A DNA stretch of 64,000 bases. Origin: Streptomyces sp. NBC_00094. Its GTDB lineage: Bacteria; Actinomycetota; Actinomycetes; Streptomycetales; Streptomycetaceae. Made by a program: the position numbers and the translations under genes. Below the pieces are notes generated by a model that made no database searches, had not been told where the DNA came from, and saw only the letters and a list, made by a program, of their open reading frames with translations. The stretch is taken from assembly GCF_026343125.1 (NCBI RefSeq), contig NZ_JAPEMB010000001.1, positions 5,523,501-5,587,500 of the forward strand, in the 5' to 3' direction. Positions within the stretch are counted from its first letter, which is position 1. Every line of letters begins with the position of its first letter. Below are positions 30,719-38,409 of this stretch, piece after piece.

Positions 30719-30760
30719 AGCGTAGGAAGGTCTGGACCAATCGTCAAGAGGTCCAGACCA
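30719..30760 (-). promoter_or_regulatory. Chitinase promoter with two 12-bp repeats flanking the -35
   Basis: On the minus strand, TGGTCTGGACCT (30760-30749) and TGGTCCAGACCT (30739-30728) flank a -35 TTGACG (30747-30742); a -10 TACGCT (30724-30719) follows at a 17-base spacing. Paired 12-bp repeats of TGGTCCAGACCT overlapping the -35 are established in Streptomyces chitinase genes (chi63 type) as needed for chitin induction and glucose repression. The first copy differs slightly in its centre. Confidence 0.85.
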
Positions 30761-30777
30761 ACGTCGCCGTTCTTCGG

Positions 30778-31431
30778 TTAGACGCCCAACTCCTGTGCCA
30801 GTACCGCCGCTTGGACCCTGCTGCGCAGCCCCAGCTTCCCCAGGACCTTGCTGACGTGCGTCTTCACCGTCGCCTCCGCCATGTCGAGCCGTACCGCGAT
30901 CTCCGCGTTCGACAGTCCGCCGCCCAGCGTCGACAGCACCTCCCGCTCCCGGGGTGTCAGGGCGTCGAGCACCGCCGGGTCCGTCCCCGCGTCCGTACGC
31001 GCCGGCCTGCCCGTCGCGGCGAACTCGGCGATCAGCCGCCGGGTCACCGCCGGGGCGATCAGTCCCTCGCCGCGCCCCACGGTCCGTACCGCCTCGATCA
31101 GCTCCCGCGCCTCCGCGTTCTTCAGCAGGAAGCCCGCCGCGCCCGCCCGCAGCGCCCCGAACACGTACGCGTCCAGATCGAAGGTCGTCAGGACGAGGAC
31201 GTCCGCGAGCCCCTCCGCGACGACGATCCCGGTCGCCGTCACCCCGTCCATCCGGGGCATCTGCACGTCCATCAGGACCAGGTCCGGGCGCAGCTCGCGC
31301 GCCAGCTCCACCGCCCGCTCCCCGTCCGCCGCCTCCCCGACCACCTCGATGTCCGGGGCGCTGCCCAGGATCAGGACCAGCCCGGCCCGTACCGCGCTCT
31401 GGTCCTCGGCGACCACCACCCGCACCGTCAT
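30778..31431 (-). CDS. NarL/LuxR-type response regulator
   Basis: A 217-residue regulator: receiver domain (about 3-120, Asp in DLVLMDVQMPRMDG, Lys in FLLKNA) and a LuxR-type helix-turn-helix (about 150-212, LTPREREVLSTLGGGLSNAEI, ATVKTHVSKVLGKLGL). ATG 31431 overlaps the end of the histidine kinase gene by 4 bases (ATGA), so both are made together. The target genes are unknown. It is adjacent to the chitinase promoter but points towards it; chitinase two-component regulators exist in Streptomyces, yet this link is unproven. Confidence 0.9.
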   Translation of the reverse strand: MTVRVVVAEDQSAVRAGLVLILGSAPDIEVVGEAADGERAVELARELRPDLVLMDVQMPRMDGVTATGIVVAEGLADVLVLTTFDLDAYVFGALRAGAAGFLLKNAEARELIEAVRTVGRGEGLIAPAVTRRLIAEFAATGRPARTDAGTDPAVLDALTPREREVLSTLGGGLSNAEIAVRLDMAEATVKTHVSKVLGKLGLRSRVQAAVLAQELGV

Positions 31432-32639
31432 GCCCGCTCCTCGTCGCTCGCGTCCACGGGCAGCTCCGCCCGGACCCGCCACCGTTTCCGTCCCTCGTCG
31501 TCCGTGACCGGACCCGCCTCGAAGACCCCGTCGAGCAGTGCCACCCGCTCCCGCATCCCCACGAGACCGGCCCCCGAACCGGGCGCGGTCGGCCCGGGCC
31601 GCTCCCCGTACGGACTCGTCACCCGCACCCACAGCGCCCCCGGGTCCTGGCCCAGGGTCACCCGCACCTCCCCGGGCGCCGCGTGCTTGAGCGCGTTCGT
31701 CAGGGACTCCTGGACGATCCGGTACGCGGCCAGCTCCACCGGCGCCGGGAGCCCCGCGCCGCTCTCCCGGGTGTCGTCGAGGGCGAGCACCAGACCGCTG
31801 GGCTCCGCGTTCGCCGCGGCCTGGGCCACCAGCGCGTCCAGCCCGGCGAGCGTGGGAGCGGCGGCAGGCTCCGTGTCCCCGCTGCCCTCCCGCAGCAGCC
31901 CGATGAGGCGCCGCATCTCCGCGAGCCCCGCCACGCTGTTCTCCCGGATCACGGTCAGCGCCTGCCGGGTGGTGGCCGGCTCGTCGAGCGAGAGCGCGGC
32001 CGTGGAGTGGATCGCGATCGCCGAGAGGTGGTTCGCCACCATGTCGTGCAGCTCGCGCGCCATCCGCGACCGCTCGGCCACCACCGCCTGCGCCCGGTCC
32101 ATCTCGGCGAGCAGCGCGGTCTGTTCGGCGCGCAGCCGGGCGGCGTCGGCCGCCTCCCGGTGGTTGCGGACGACCGCGCCCGTGATCGCCGGGAGGAAGG
32201 AGATCATGCCGGTGATCACGCCCACGAGGAGCGCGACCGCGTTCTGCCACCAGACGAGGAAGACCACCGTGGCCGTGACGGTGATCAGACCCATGGTGTA
32301 CGGGATGCGCCGGGCCTGGGCGGGCGTGCCGTACACCACCGCCGCGTAGACCACGTCCGTGAACATCAGGACCGTGGCGAGATTGCCGTTGGTGAACTGG
32401 TCGCCGACGATCGCCAGGGTGGCGACGATCAGGGCGGTCCGGGGAGCGGCCCGGCGCAGGGCCTCCATCGCGGCCATCACGGTCAGCGGGATCAGCGTCG
32501 CCCAGCGCGGCCCGATGACGTGGTCCCCGGTCACGAAGAGTCCGAACGACCACAGGATCAGGCCGCCGACCAGCCCGGTGGCGGCGATGTACAGGTCGAT
32601 GCGGTGCGGGCGGGGAAGCGTCACGTACCCATCCAACAC
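31428..32639 (-). CDS. Membrane histidine kinase (HisKA_3 type)
   Basis: A 403-residue sensor with about five to six N-terminal helices (residues 15-150), a DHp domain with the phosphorylated His in RMARELHDMVANHLSAI, and a HATPase domain (RIVQESLTNALKHAAPG, GAGLVGMRERVALLDG). There is no separate extracellular sensing domain, so the signal is probably sensed within the membrane. GTG 32639 is the longest start but its ribosome site is weak; GTG 32624 is an alternative. Cognate partner of the regulator at 30778-31431. Confidence 0.88.
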   Translation of the reverse strand: MLDGYVTLPRPHRIDLYIAATGLVGGLILWSFGLFVTGDHVIGPRWATLIPLTVMAAMEALRRAAPRTALIVATLAIVGDQFTNGNLATVLMFTDVVYAAVVYGTPAQARRIPYTMGLITVTATVVFLVWWQNAVALLVGVITGMISFLPAITGAVVRNHREAADAARLRAEQTALLAEMDRAQAVVAERSRMARELHDMVANHLSAIAIHSTAALSLDEPATTRQALTVIRENSVAGLAEMRRLIGLLREGSGDTEPAAAPTLAGLDALVAQAAANAEPSGLVLALDDTRESGAGLPAPVELAAYRIVQESLTNALKHAAPGEVRVTLGQDPGALWVRVTSPYGERPGPTAPGSGAGLVGMRERVALLDGVFEAGPVTDDEGRKRWRVRAELPVDASDEERA

Positions 32640-32776
32640 GCCCCCGTCCGGGGGGACCTCCTCGTCCGGGCCGATCCGTCCCTCCGTCGAAGGATGTAGA
32701 CGGACTTCCTCACCGGCGACGACGAAGCGCGTCCGATCGCACGGGACGCTGAGAGGGAACCGAAAGGGGAACCGTC

Positions 32777-33445
32777 GTGATCGTCGCGCTGATCGTGATC
32801 TGCGAGGTCGGCTTCTGGGTCCTGCTGGCCGCCGGCCTCGCCACCCGCTATCTCCTGAAGATGCCCCGGGCGGGCATGGCGCTGCTGCTGTGCGAGCCGC
32901 TCCTGGAGGTCCTGCTCCTGGTCGTCACCGCGATCGACCTCAAGAACGGGGCCGAACCGAGCTGGCGGCACGGTCTCGCCGCCGTGTACATCGGCTACAC
33001 CGTCGGCCACGGCCACCGCACCGTGAAATGGCTCGACGGCCACGCCGCCCACCGCCTCGGCGGTGGCCCGCCGCCGCGGAAGCCGCCGCAGTACGGCATG
33101 GCGCGCGCCCGGCACGAGGGCCGGGTCTGGCTCGGCTCGGTGGTCGCCGCGTCCGTCGCCTCCGTCCTGCTGCTCCTGGCGATCGGGTACGTCGGCGGCG
33201 ACGGGAACACCGAGTCGCTGCGGAGCTGGATCTTCTTCGCCTGGCGGGCGGCGGGCATCCACGGCCTGATCGCGCTCACGTACGCGATCTGGCCGAAGAA
33301 GGCCCCGCAAGCCGATTCAGCGGTCGCCGCCCGGGACCCACAGCACGTCCCCGACCTCCTTGTTCGCGGTCCGCGCAAGGATGCTGCATCCCCCGGGGGA
33401 CAACCCCCGGACCCCCGGCAAGGGCATGCCCGGCGTCCGGTCTAG
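32777..33445 (+). CDS. Conserved membrane protein with a replaced C-terminus
   Basis: A 222-residue protein with four predicted helices (about 2-22, 33-53, 120-142, 155-175) and the conserved motif AVYIGYTVGHGHRTVKWLDGH. Function unknown. After about residue 180 (YAIWPKKAPQADS) the reading frame crosses the antisense of a decayed adenosyltransferase 3' end (33317-33382) and then C/G palindromes, giving a Pro/Arg-rich tail that is probably not ancestral. The native end may have been lost when the relic arrived. GTG 32777 follows AAAGGGGAACC. Confidence 0.7.
   Translation: MIVALIVICEVGFWVLLAAGLATRYLLKMPRAGMALLLCEPLLEVLLLVVTAIDLKNGAEPSWRHGLAAVYIGYTVGHGHRTVKWLDGHAAHRLGGGPPPRKPPQYGMARARHEGRVWLGSVVAASVASVLLLLAIGYVGGDGNTESLRSWIFFAWRAAGIHGLIALTYAIWPKKAPQADSAVAARDPQHVPDLLVRGPRKDAASPGGQPPDPRQGHARRPV
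33317..33382 (-). pseudogene. Relic of the 3' end of a cobalamin adenosyltransferase gene
   Basis: Minus-strand translation gives ILARTANKEVGDVLWVPGG-DR-stop, matching the end of the intact gene next door (ILARVANKEVGDVLWVPGG-ER-stop) in all but two residues. At base level the two 66-bp segments differ at about a quarter of positions, mainly synonymous. So this piece came from a full coding sequence that diverged under selection rather than from a fresh local duplication. Homology stops abruptly at about 33383. Confidence 0.8.
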
Positions 33446-34014
33446 CGCTCTCCGCCGGGTACCCAGAGCACGTCTCCGACCTCCTTGTTGGCCACCCTGG
33501 CCAGGATGAACAGGAGGTCGGAGAGCCGGTTGAGGTACGTGGCGGTCAGGGCGTTCATCGACTCGCCGTGCACCTCGAGGGCCGCCCACGTGGAGCGCTC
33601 CGCCCGCCGGACCACCGTGCACGCCTGGTGCAGCAGCGCCGCACCGGGCGTGCCGCCCGGCAGGATGAAGGAGCGCAGCTTCTCCAGCTCCTCAAGGAAG
33701 CGGTCGCAGTCGGCCTCCAGCTTGTCGACGTACGACTGCTCGACACGCAGCGGCGGGTACTTCGGGTCCTCCACGACCGGCGTGCACAGGTCCGCGCCCA
33801 CATCGAACAGGTCGTTCTGGACGCGGACGAGGACCTTCACGACCTCCTCGTCCAGCTGCCCGAGGGCGACGGCCGTGCCGATGACGGCGTTGGCCTCGTT
33901 GGCGTCGGCGTAGGCCGAGATCCGCAGATCCGTCTTGGCGGTCCGGCTCATGTCACCGAGGGCGGTGGTGCCCTGGTCGCCGGTACGGGTGTAGATGCGC
34001 GTCAGATTGACCAT
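33442..34014 (-). CDS. Cob(I)yrinic acid a,c-diamide adenosyltransferase (PduO type)
   Basis: Transfers adenosyl from ATP to Co(I) corrinoid to form coenzyme B12, needed by methylmalonyl-CoA mutase. The 190-residue protein has the ATP loop TRTGDQGTTALGD near the N-terminus, the motif AYADANEANAVIGTA and RRAERSTWAAL and the end LLFILARVANKEVGDVLWVPGG. A TAGGCT box (minus strand 34027-34022) ends seven bases before ATG 34014 with no ribosome site, which suggests a leaderless transcript starting inside the gap after the cysteine desulfurase gene. It fits metabolically with mce and meaB downstream in the window. Confidence 0.93.
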   Translation of the reverse strand: MVNLTRIYTRTGDQGTTALGDMSRTAKTDLRISAYADANEANAVIGTAVALGQLDEEVVKVLVRVQNDLFDVGADLCTPVVEDPKYPPLRVEQSYVDKLEADCDRFLEELEKLRSFILPGGTPGAALLHQACTVVRRAERSTWAALEVHGESMNALTATYLNRLSDLLFILARVANKEVGDVLWVPGGER

Positions 34015-34021
34015 GGGGGCC

Positions 34022-34027
34022 AGCCTA
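34022..34027 (-). promoter_or_regulatory. Putative leaderless -10 for the adenosyltransferase gene
   Basis: TAGGCT on the minus strand followed by seven bases and ATG. Same sequence and nearly the same spacing as at 3427-3432. Confidence 0.45.
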
Positions 34028-34038
34028 TGCCTTGGCGA

Positions 34039-35187
34039 TCAGGCCGCCCCGACCGCCGGGCGCGAGACCCCGGCCGCCAGTGCGCGGGCAGCGTGGACGA
34101 CGTCCTCCTCGGTGGTGAAGCGGCCGAAGCCCACCCGGATGCTGCCCCGGATCCGCTCCGGCGTGAGACCGGTCGCCGTGAGGACGTGCGAGGGCTCCTG
34201 CGCCGCACTGTTGCAGGCCGAACCCGTCGACACCGCGATGTCCGTGACCTCCAGGAGCAGCTGCTGGGCATCGGTGCCCTCGAAGGACAGGTTCACCGCG
34301 TGCGGCAGGAACCCCGGTCCCGTGCCGCTGTTCAGCGCGTACGGGACCAGCTCGGCGAGCGTGGACAGGAACCGCTCCCGCAGTCCGGCCAGCCGGACCG
34401 CCTCCTCCTCCCGGCCCGTCGTGAGCACGCCGACGGCCGCGCCCAGACCGATGACGGCGGCGGTGTTGACCGTGCCCGCGCGCAGTCCGCGCTCCTGGCC
34501 GCCGCCGTGCAGCAGGGGTGCCAGCGGGGCGCGGTCCGACAGACGGTTGGAGACGTACAGGACGCCGACGCCCTTCGGGCCGTAGATCTTGTGTCCCGAG
34601 AAGGTGAGGAGGTCGACGCCGAGCGCTCGGACGTCGACCGGGAGGGAGCCCACGCCCTGCGTCGCGTCGCAGTGCAGCGGCACGCCGACGGCCCGCGTGA
34701 CCGCGCCGATCTCCGCCACCGGCTGGATCGTGGAGGTCTCGTTGTTCGCCAGCATCACCGAGACCAGCGCGGTGTCCGGCCGGAGCGCCGTCGCCACCTG
34801 GCGCGGGGAGACCCTGCCCTCGGTGTCGACGGGCAGCACGGTCACGTCGTGCCCGGCGGCCCGCAGGGCACGGCAGCTGTCGAGGACGGACTTGTGTTCC
34901 ACGGCCGTGGTCACCACGTGGCGCCGTTCGCCGGGTGTGACGACCCCCTTGATCGCGAGGTTGTTGCCCTCCGTCGCGCCCGAGGTGAAGTAGATCTCGC
35001 TGCGCGCCGCCCCGATCAGCCGGGCGACGGCTCCGCGCGCCCGCTCGACCTCGCGGAAGGCGCGGATGCCGGCCGCGTGCGGGCTGGACGGGTTGGCGTA
35101 GCAGTGGGTGGCGGCGAAGGTCATCGCCTCGACGACCGCCGGGTCGGTCGGTGTGGTCGCCTGGTGGTCGAGATAGATCGTGGCCAT
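34039..35187 (-). CDS. Cysteine desulfurase (IscS/NifS family)
   Basis: PLP enzyme that takes sulfur from cysteine as an enzyme persulfide, leaving alanine. The 382-residue protein begins MATIYLDHQATTPTDP and has the PLP lysine in TFSGHKIYGPKGVG, the substrate motif ANNETSTIQP and the catalytic Cys loop VSTGSACNSAAQEPSHVL of group I enzymes. ATG 35187 follows AGGGAG. It lies 14 bases behind an unknown gene and forms an operon with it and an RhtA-like exporter. No iscU, tusA or mnmA gene is adjacent, so its sulfur acceptor is unclear; a dedicated role in this operon is possible. Confidence 0.9.
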   Translation of the reverse strand: MATIYLDHQATTPTDPAVVEAMTFAATHCYANPSSPHAAGIRAFREVERARGAVARLIGAARSEIYFTSGATEGNNLAIKGVVTPGERRHVVTTAVEHKSVLDSCRALRAAGHDVTVLPVDTEGRVSPRQVATALRPDTALVSVMLANNETSTIQPVAEIGAVTRAVGVPLHCDATQGVGSLPVDVRALGVDLLTFSGHKIYGPKGVGVLYVSNRLSDRAPLAPLLHGGGQERGLRAGTVNTAAVIGLGAAVGVLTTGREEEAVRLAGLRERFLSTLAELVPYALNSGTGPGFLPHAVNLSFEGTDAQQLLLEVTDIAVSTGSACNSAAQEPSHVLTATGLTPERIRGSIRVGFGRFTTEEDVVHAARALAAGVSRPAVGAA

Positions 35188-35201
35188 GCCTGTACTCCCT
35201 G

Positions 35202-35966
35202 TCAGAAGTCGTCGGCGGTGTAGGGCAGGGCGATCGGATCGGCGCAGGCCGCGTCGGCGAAGACCAGCACGATCTCCTCGGCGGGGTCCGCCTGGGTGCG
35301 GAGGTAGATCTCGGCGCCCTTGGTGACCTTGTCCCGGTCGGCGAGGGAGCTGACGTCGACGACATGGCGGCGGGCGCAGTCGGGGAAGGCGGCCCGCAGC
35401 CGGGCGAAGTAGCGCGCGAAGTACTCGGCGACGAGGAGCGGGCAGCGCGGTACGACGTGGTCGTCCCTGACGACCCCGGCGAGCACCTTCTCGTACTGAC
35501 GGGAGCGGAAGACGATCTCGTCCCCGTCCAGGGAGAACAGCGGGTGCTCGGCCGGGTCGCGCAGCCGCCGCTTCATGGCGCGCGCGGCGCGATTGCGCAG
35601 CGTGCGTTCGCGCGTGACGGTGAAGGAGGTCCCGGCTTCGGCGGCCGCGGCGGTGAGCGGGGTGAGGTCGGTCTCCGCGGGGCCGGCGGCCGGCAGCGTA
35701 CACACGTCGTCGGAACAGGACATCCCGAGGTCGTTGACGATGACGTCGTACACCACCTTGTTGCCCCGGTGGAGGCGGCGGGCGGCGGCGCCGGTCTCCT
35801 GGGCCAGGGCGAAGGAGCTCAGCGAGAACTCCCCGATGCCGGCGGTCGCCTCGAAGTAGCCGCCCGCGACGAGGACCGCCGAGCGGACGGCGGGGTCGAC
35901 GGTCTCCAGGAGGGGCGCGACCCTCGGCGGGAGGGTGTGGGTCCGGGGGGTGGTCAGGGTGTTCAC
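35202..35966 (-). CDS. Unknown protein between exporter and cysteine desulfurase
   Basis: A 254-residue soluble protein I do not recognise. No membrane segment or signal. Notable features: GGYFEATAGIGEFSLSSFAL, then VIVNDLGMSCSDDVCTLP with two close cysteines (CSDDVC), a third and fourth Cys later (VVPRCPLLV, FPDCARRH) and a negatively charged end (FADAACADPIALPYTADDF). GTG 35966 overlaps the exporter stop by 4 bases and GGAG lies eight bases upstream. Position next to a desulfurase makes the CSDDVC pair a candidate sulfur-carrying or metal-binding site, but this is inference only. Confidence 0.75.
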   Translation of the reverse strand: MNTLTTPRTHTLPPRVAPLLETVDPAVRSAVLVAGGYFEATAGIGEFSLSSFALAQETGAAARRLHRGNKVVYDVIVNDLGMSCSDDVCTLPAAGPAETDLTPLTAAAAEAGTSFTVTRERTLRNRAARAMKRRLRDPAEHPLFSLDGDEIVFRSRQYEKVLAGVVRDDHVVPRCPLLVAEYFARYFARLRAAFPDCARRHVVDVSSLADRDKVTKGAEIYLRTQADPAEEIVLVFADAACADPIALPYTADDF

Positions 35967-36874
35967 GTGTGCACTCCGTTCTTCCGGGAAGGGGATCGAT
36001 CGGATGGTGCGGGGGGCTCGTCGGGTGCCGTCGGCCGGCGGGCGGTGCCGACGGCCGCGGTCACCACGCAGAGCACGGCGGCCCATTGGGCGGGTGAGAG
36101 CCGTTCGCCGAGGAGGGCCAGGCCCACCAGGGCCGCGATGACCGGCTCCACCGTGGACAGCACGGCGAAGACCCGGGGCGGCAGCCGGCGCAGCGCGGCG
36201 AACTCCAGCGAGAAGGGGACGACGGTCGTCAGGACCGCCACCGCCAGTGCGGCCCCGAGTACCCCGGGTTCGAGCAGGACCCCGGGGGAGGGCAGGCCGA
36301 GGGCGGGAGCGGTGGGCAGCGCGAGGACGGCGGCCACGGTCAGGCCGAGCGCCAGGCCGGAGCCGCCGGGGACCGCGCGGCCCACCCGGGCGCCGAGGAG
36401 GATGTAGCCGGTCAGCGCCGCGCCGGTGAGCAGGCTCGCGGCGAGGCCGACCGGATCGTCCATGCCCCGCGTACCGCCGAGCACGAGCAGGCCGACGGCC
36501 GCGACCGCCACCCAGAGCCGGTCGAGCGCGCGCCGCGAGGTGACCGCCGCGAGCAGGAGCGGTCCGCTGAACTCCAGCGTCACGACGACGCCGAGGGGCA
36601 GCCGGGAGGTCGCTTCGTAGAAGGCGAACTGCATGACGGCGAAGACGGCCCCGTAGGGGAGCAGCAGTCGCCAGTGGACGCGAAGGAGCCGTGGCGCTGG
36701 CCGGGACAGGAGGCAGAGCAGGGCGGCGGCGATGAGGAGGCGCAGCAGGGTCGCGCCGGTCGGGCCGGTCTCCTCGAAGAGCCGCTTCGCGAAGGCGGAG
36801 CCGAACTGCAGGCTGACCATGCCGGTCAGGAGCAGCAGGGGCGCGGGGGCGGCTCCCAGGGCGTACGGACGCAT
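35963..36874 (-). CDS. RhtA-like EamA/DMT-family exporter
   Basis: A 303-residue protein with ten predicted helices and two EamA repeats. It follows the E. coli RhtA (threonine/homoserine exporter) pattern closely: SLQFGSAFAKRLF, ATLLRLLIAA, PLGVVVTLEFSGPLLLA, VPFSLEFAALRRLPPRVF and STVEPVIAALVGL. The substrate is therefore probably a small amino acid, perhaps cysteine or a derivative given the downstream desulfurase. ATG 36874 follows GAGAGGAGG. It opens a three-gene operon controlled by the palindrome at 36939-36955. Confidence 0.85.
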   Translation of the reverse strand: MRPYALGAAPAPLLLLTGMVSLQFGSAFAKRLFEETGPTGATLLRLLIAAALLCLLSRPAPRLLRVHWRLLLPYGAVFAVMQFAFYEATSRLPLGVVVTLEFSGPLLLAAVTSRRALDRLWVAVAAVGLLVLGGTRGMDDPVGLAASLLTGAALTGYILLGARVGRAVPGGSGLALGLTVAAVLALPTAPALGLPSPGVLLEPGVLGAALAVAVLTTVVPFSLEFAALRRLPPRVFAVLSTVEPVIAALVGLALLGERLSPAQWAAVLCVVTAAVGTARRPTAPDEPPAPSDRSPSRKNGVHT

Positions 36875-36938
36875 GACGGCACCTCCTCTCCGGGTCTCGG
36901 CTCGGTGCCTCGATCGGCGGGCGAATGCCGGAGACTCT

Positions 36939-36955
36939 ATACCCCCTAGGGGTAT
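36939..36955 (-). promoter_or_regulatory. CsoR/CstR-like operator over the promoter of the exporter operon
   Basis: ATACCCCCTAGGGGTAT has perfect 7-bp arms (ATACCCC/GGGGTAT) around CTA. On the minus strand it runs into TATAGAGT, a likely -10 about 55-65 bases before the exporter ATG. ATACCCC...GGGGTAT palindromes are the type bound by CsoR (copper) and CstR (persulfide) repressors. No csoR-family gene lies in the window, so the regulator would act in trans. Confidence 0.65.
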
Positions 36956-37029
36956 CTGGCGACCGGAATGGGACGCGGAAGGGGTGTCGTGAGTGTGACG
37001 TCCGTCAAAGAGGGCGTGACGCGCGTTAC

Positions 37030-37061
37030 TTAGCGGTCACATGGCGCCCCGCGACCGCTAA
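37030..37061. promoter_or_regulatory. Inverted repeat upstream of hydroxyacyl-CoA dehydrogenase
   Basis: TTAGCGGTC (37030-37038) and GACCGCTAA (37053-37061) are perfect 9-bp arms with a 14-base spacer, about 50 bases before the GTG. The left arm is preceded by GTTAC. This looks like a TetR- or similar dimer site and could control the downstream gene. Confidence 0.5.
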
Positions 37062-37109
37062 TCTCCGCCGGAGAGCCAGAAGTGAACAGGCGTTAAGGGG
37101 TGGAACATC

Positions 37110-37958
37110 GTGGCCAGGAAGCTCGCCGTCATCGGGGCCGGACTCATGGGGTCCGGCATCGCGCAGGTCTCGGCACAGGCAGGCTGGGACGTCGTCCTGC
37201 GTGACGTCACCGACGCCGCCCTGACCCGCGGCACCGACGGAATCAAGGCGTCGTACGACCGGTTCGTCGCCAAGGGCAAGCTGAGCGCCGCCGACGCCGA
37301 GGCCGCACTCGGCCGGATCACCGCCACGACCGAGCTCGAGGCCGTCGCCGACGCCGACATCATCGTCGAGGCCGTCTTCGAGAACCTCGACGTCAAGCAC
37401 GAGATCTTCCGCTCGCTCGACAAGGTCGCCAAGGACGGCGCCGTCCTCGCCTCCAACACCTCCGCGATCCCGATCACCAAGATCGCCGCGGTGACCGAGC
37501 GCCCCGAGGCCGTCGTCGGCACCCACTTCTTCTCGCCGGTCCCGATGATGCAGCTCTGCGAGCTCGTCCGCGGCTACAAGACGAGCGACGCCACCCTCGC
37601 CACCGCCCGGGAGTTCGCCGAGTCGGTCGGCAAGACCTGCATCGTCGTCAACCGTGACGTGGCCGGCTTCGTCACCACCCGGCTCATCGCCGCCCTCGTC
37701 GTCGAGGCCGCCAAGCTCCACGAGTCGGGCGTCGCCACCGCCGAGGACATCGACATCGCCTGCAAGCTCGGCTTCGGCCACGCCATGGGCCCGCTCGCCA
37801 CCGCCGACCTCACCGGCATCGACATCCTGGTGAACGCGGCCAACAACATCTACACCGAGTCCCAGGACGAGAAGTTCGCGCCCCCGGAGCTGATGCGCCG
37901 GATGGTGGACGCGGGTGACATCGGGCGCAAGAGCGGGCAGGGCTTCTACAAGCACTGA
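37110..37958 (+). CDS. 3-hydroxybutyryl-CoA dehydrogenase
   Basis: NAD(P)-dependent enzyme of short-chain acyl-CoA metabolism (acetoacetyl-CoA to 3-hydroxybutyryl-CoA). The 282-residue protein has the Rossmann motif IGAGLMGSGIAQVSA, the catalytic His in TPEAVVGTHFFSPVPMM-like VGTHFFSPVP, and the C-terminal domain motif GFVTTRLIAAL. GTG 37110 is used. It stands alone with a 9-bp inverted repeat upstream; it probably serves the ethylmalonyl-CoA or butyryl pathway along with the thiolase and meaB of this window. The symbol hbdA is often used but paralogues exist. Confidence 0.9.
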   Translation: MARKLAVIGAGLMGSGIAQVSAQAGWDVVLRDVTDAALTRGTDGIKASYDRFVAKGKLSAADAEAALGRITATTELEAVADADIIVEAVFENLDVKHEIFRSLDKVAKDGAVLASNTSAIPITKIAAVTERPEAVVGTHFFSPVPMMQLCELVRGYKTSDATLATAREFAESVGKTCIVVNRDVAGFVTTRLIAALVVEAAKLHESGVATAEDIDIACKLGFGHAMGPLATADLTGIDILVNAANNIYTESQDEKFAPPELMRRMVDAGDIGRKSGQGFYKH

Positions 37959-38085
37959 GCCCGGCCCACCACCCCGCCCTCACTCCGTGGGGTGAATTTA
38001 GGTACCGGTTCGCTGACAGGGCGCAACGCTTCTGCCGGTGCGGCAGTCAGTTGTTGCGAAGACGGAGCACTCTCGGGGAGCGCAT

Positions 38086-38409
38086 ATGCACATCAGGGGC
38101 GACCACGTCGAGCTGGTCGTCGGGGGCCGCCTCGACGTCCGCAGCGCTGCGGACGCCCGTACGGTCCTGCACTCTGCCGTCGACGACGGTGTCGGCGACC
38201 TCGTGCTCGACCTGACCGGCCTCGACTCCTGGGACGCGACCGGACTCGGCGTGATCATGGGTGCCCACCGGCGGGCCGGGCGCTGCGGCCGGCGCCTCGT
38301 CCTGCGCGGGGTGCCACCCCAGATGCAGCGGCTGCTCGTGGCCACCCGGCTCCACCGCATCCTCGCCATCGAGGGCGGTCTCGCCGCGGAGTCGCTGCCC
38401 CGGGTGTGA
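38086..38409 (+). CDS. STAS-domain protein (anti-sigma factor antagonist-like)
   Basis: A 107-residue single STAS domain: GDHVELVVGGRLDVRSAADA then LDLTGLDSWDATGLGVIMG. In phospho-switch antagonists (SpoIIAA, RsbV) the loop is DS(S/T)GLG; here it is DATGLG, so the usual phosphorylatable serine is Ala and only the following Thr could accept phosphate. It may be a constitutive antagonist or serve another role. ATG 38086 is five bases behind CGGGGAG. No kinase or sigma factor gene is adjacent. Confidence 0.82.
   Translation: MHIRGDHVELVVGGRLDVRSAADARTVLHSAVDDGVGDLVLDLTGLDSWDATGLGVIMGAHRRAGRCGRRLVLRGVPPQMQRLLVATRLHRILAIEGGLAAESLPRV

Noticed and set aside
28806-30725. A 639-residue open frame opposite the chitinase gene
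   Set aside because: The translation is Val/Gly/Ala-rich low complexity and lacks a ribosome site, while the minus strand has a complete signal peptide, CBM2 and GH18 chitinase.
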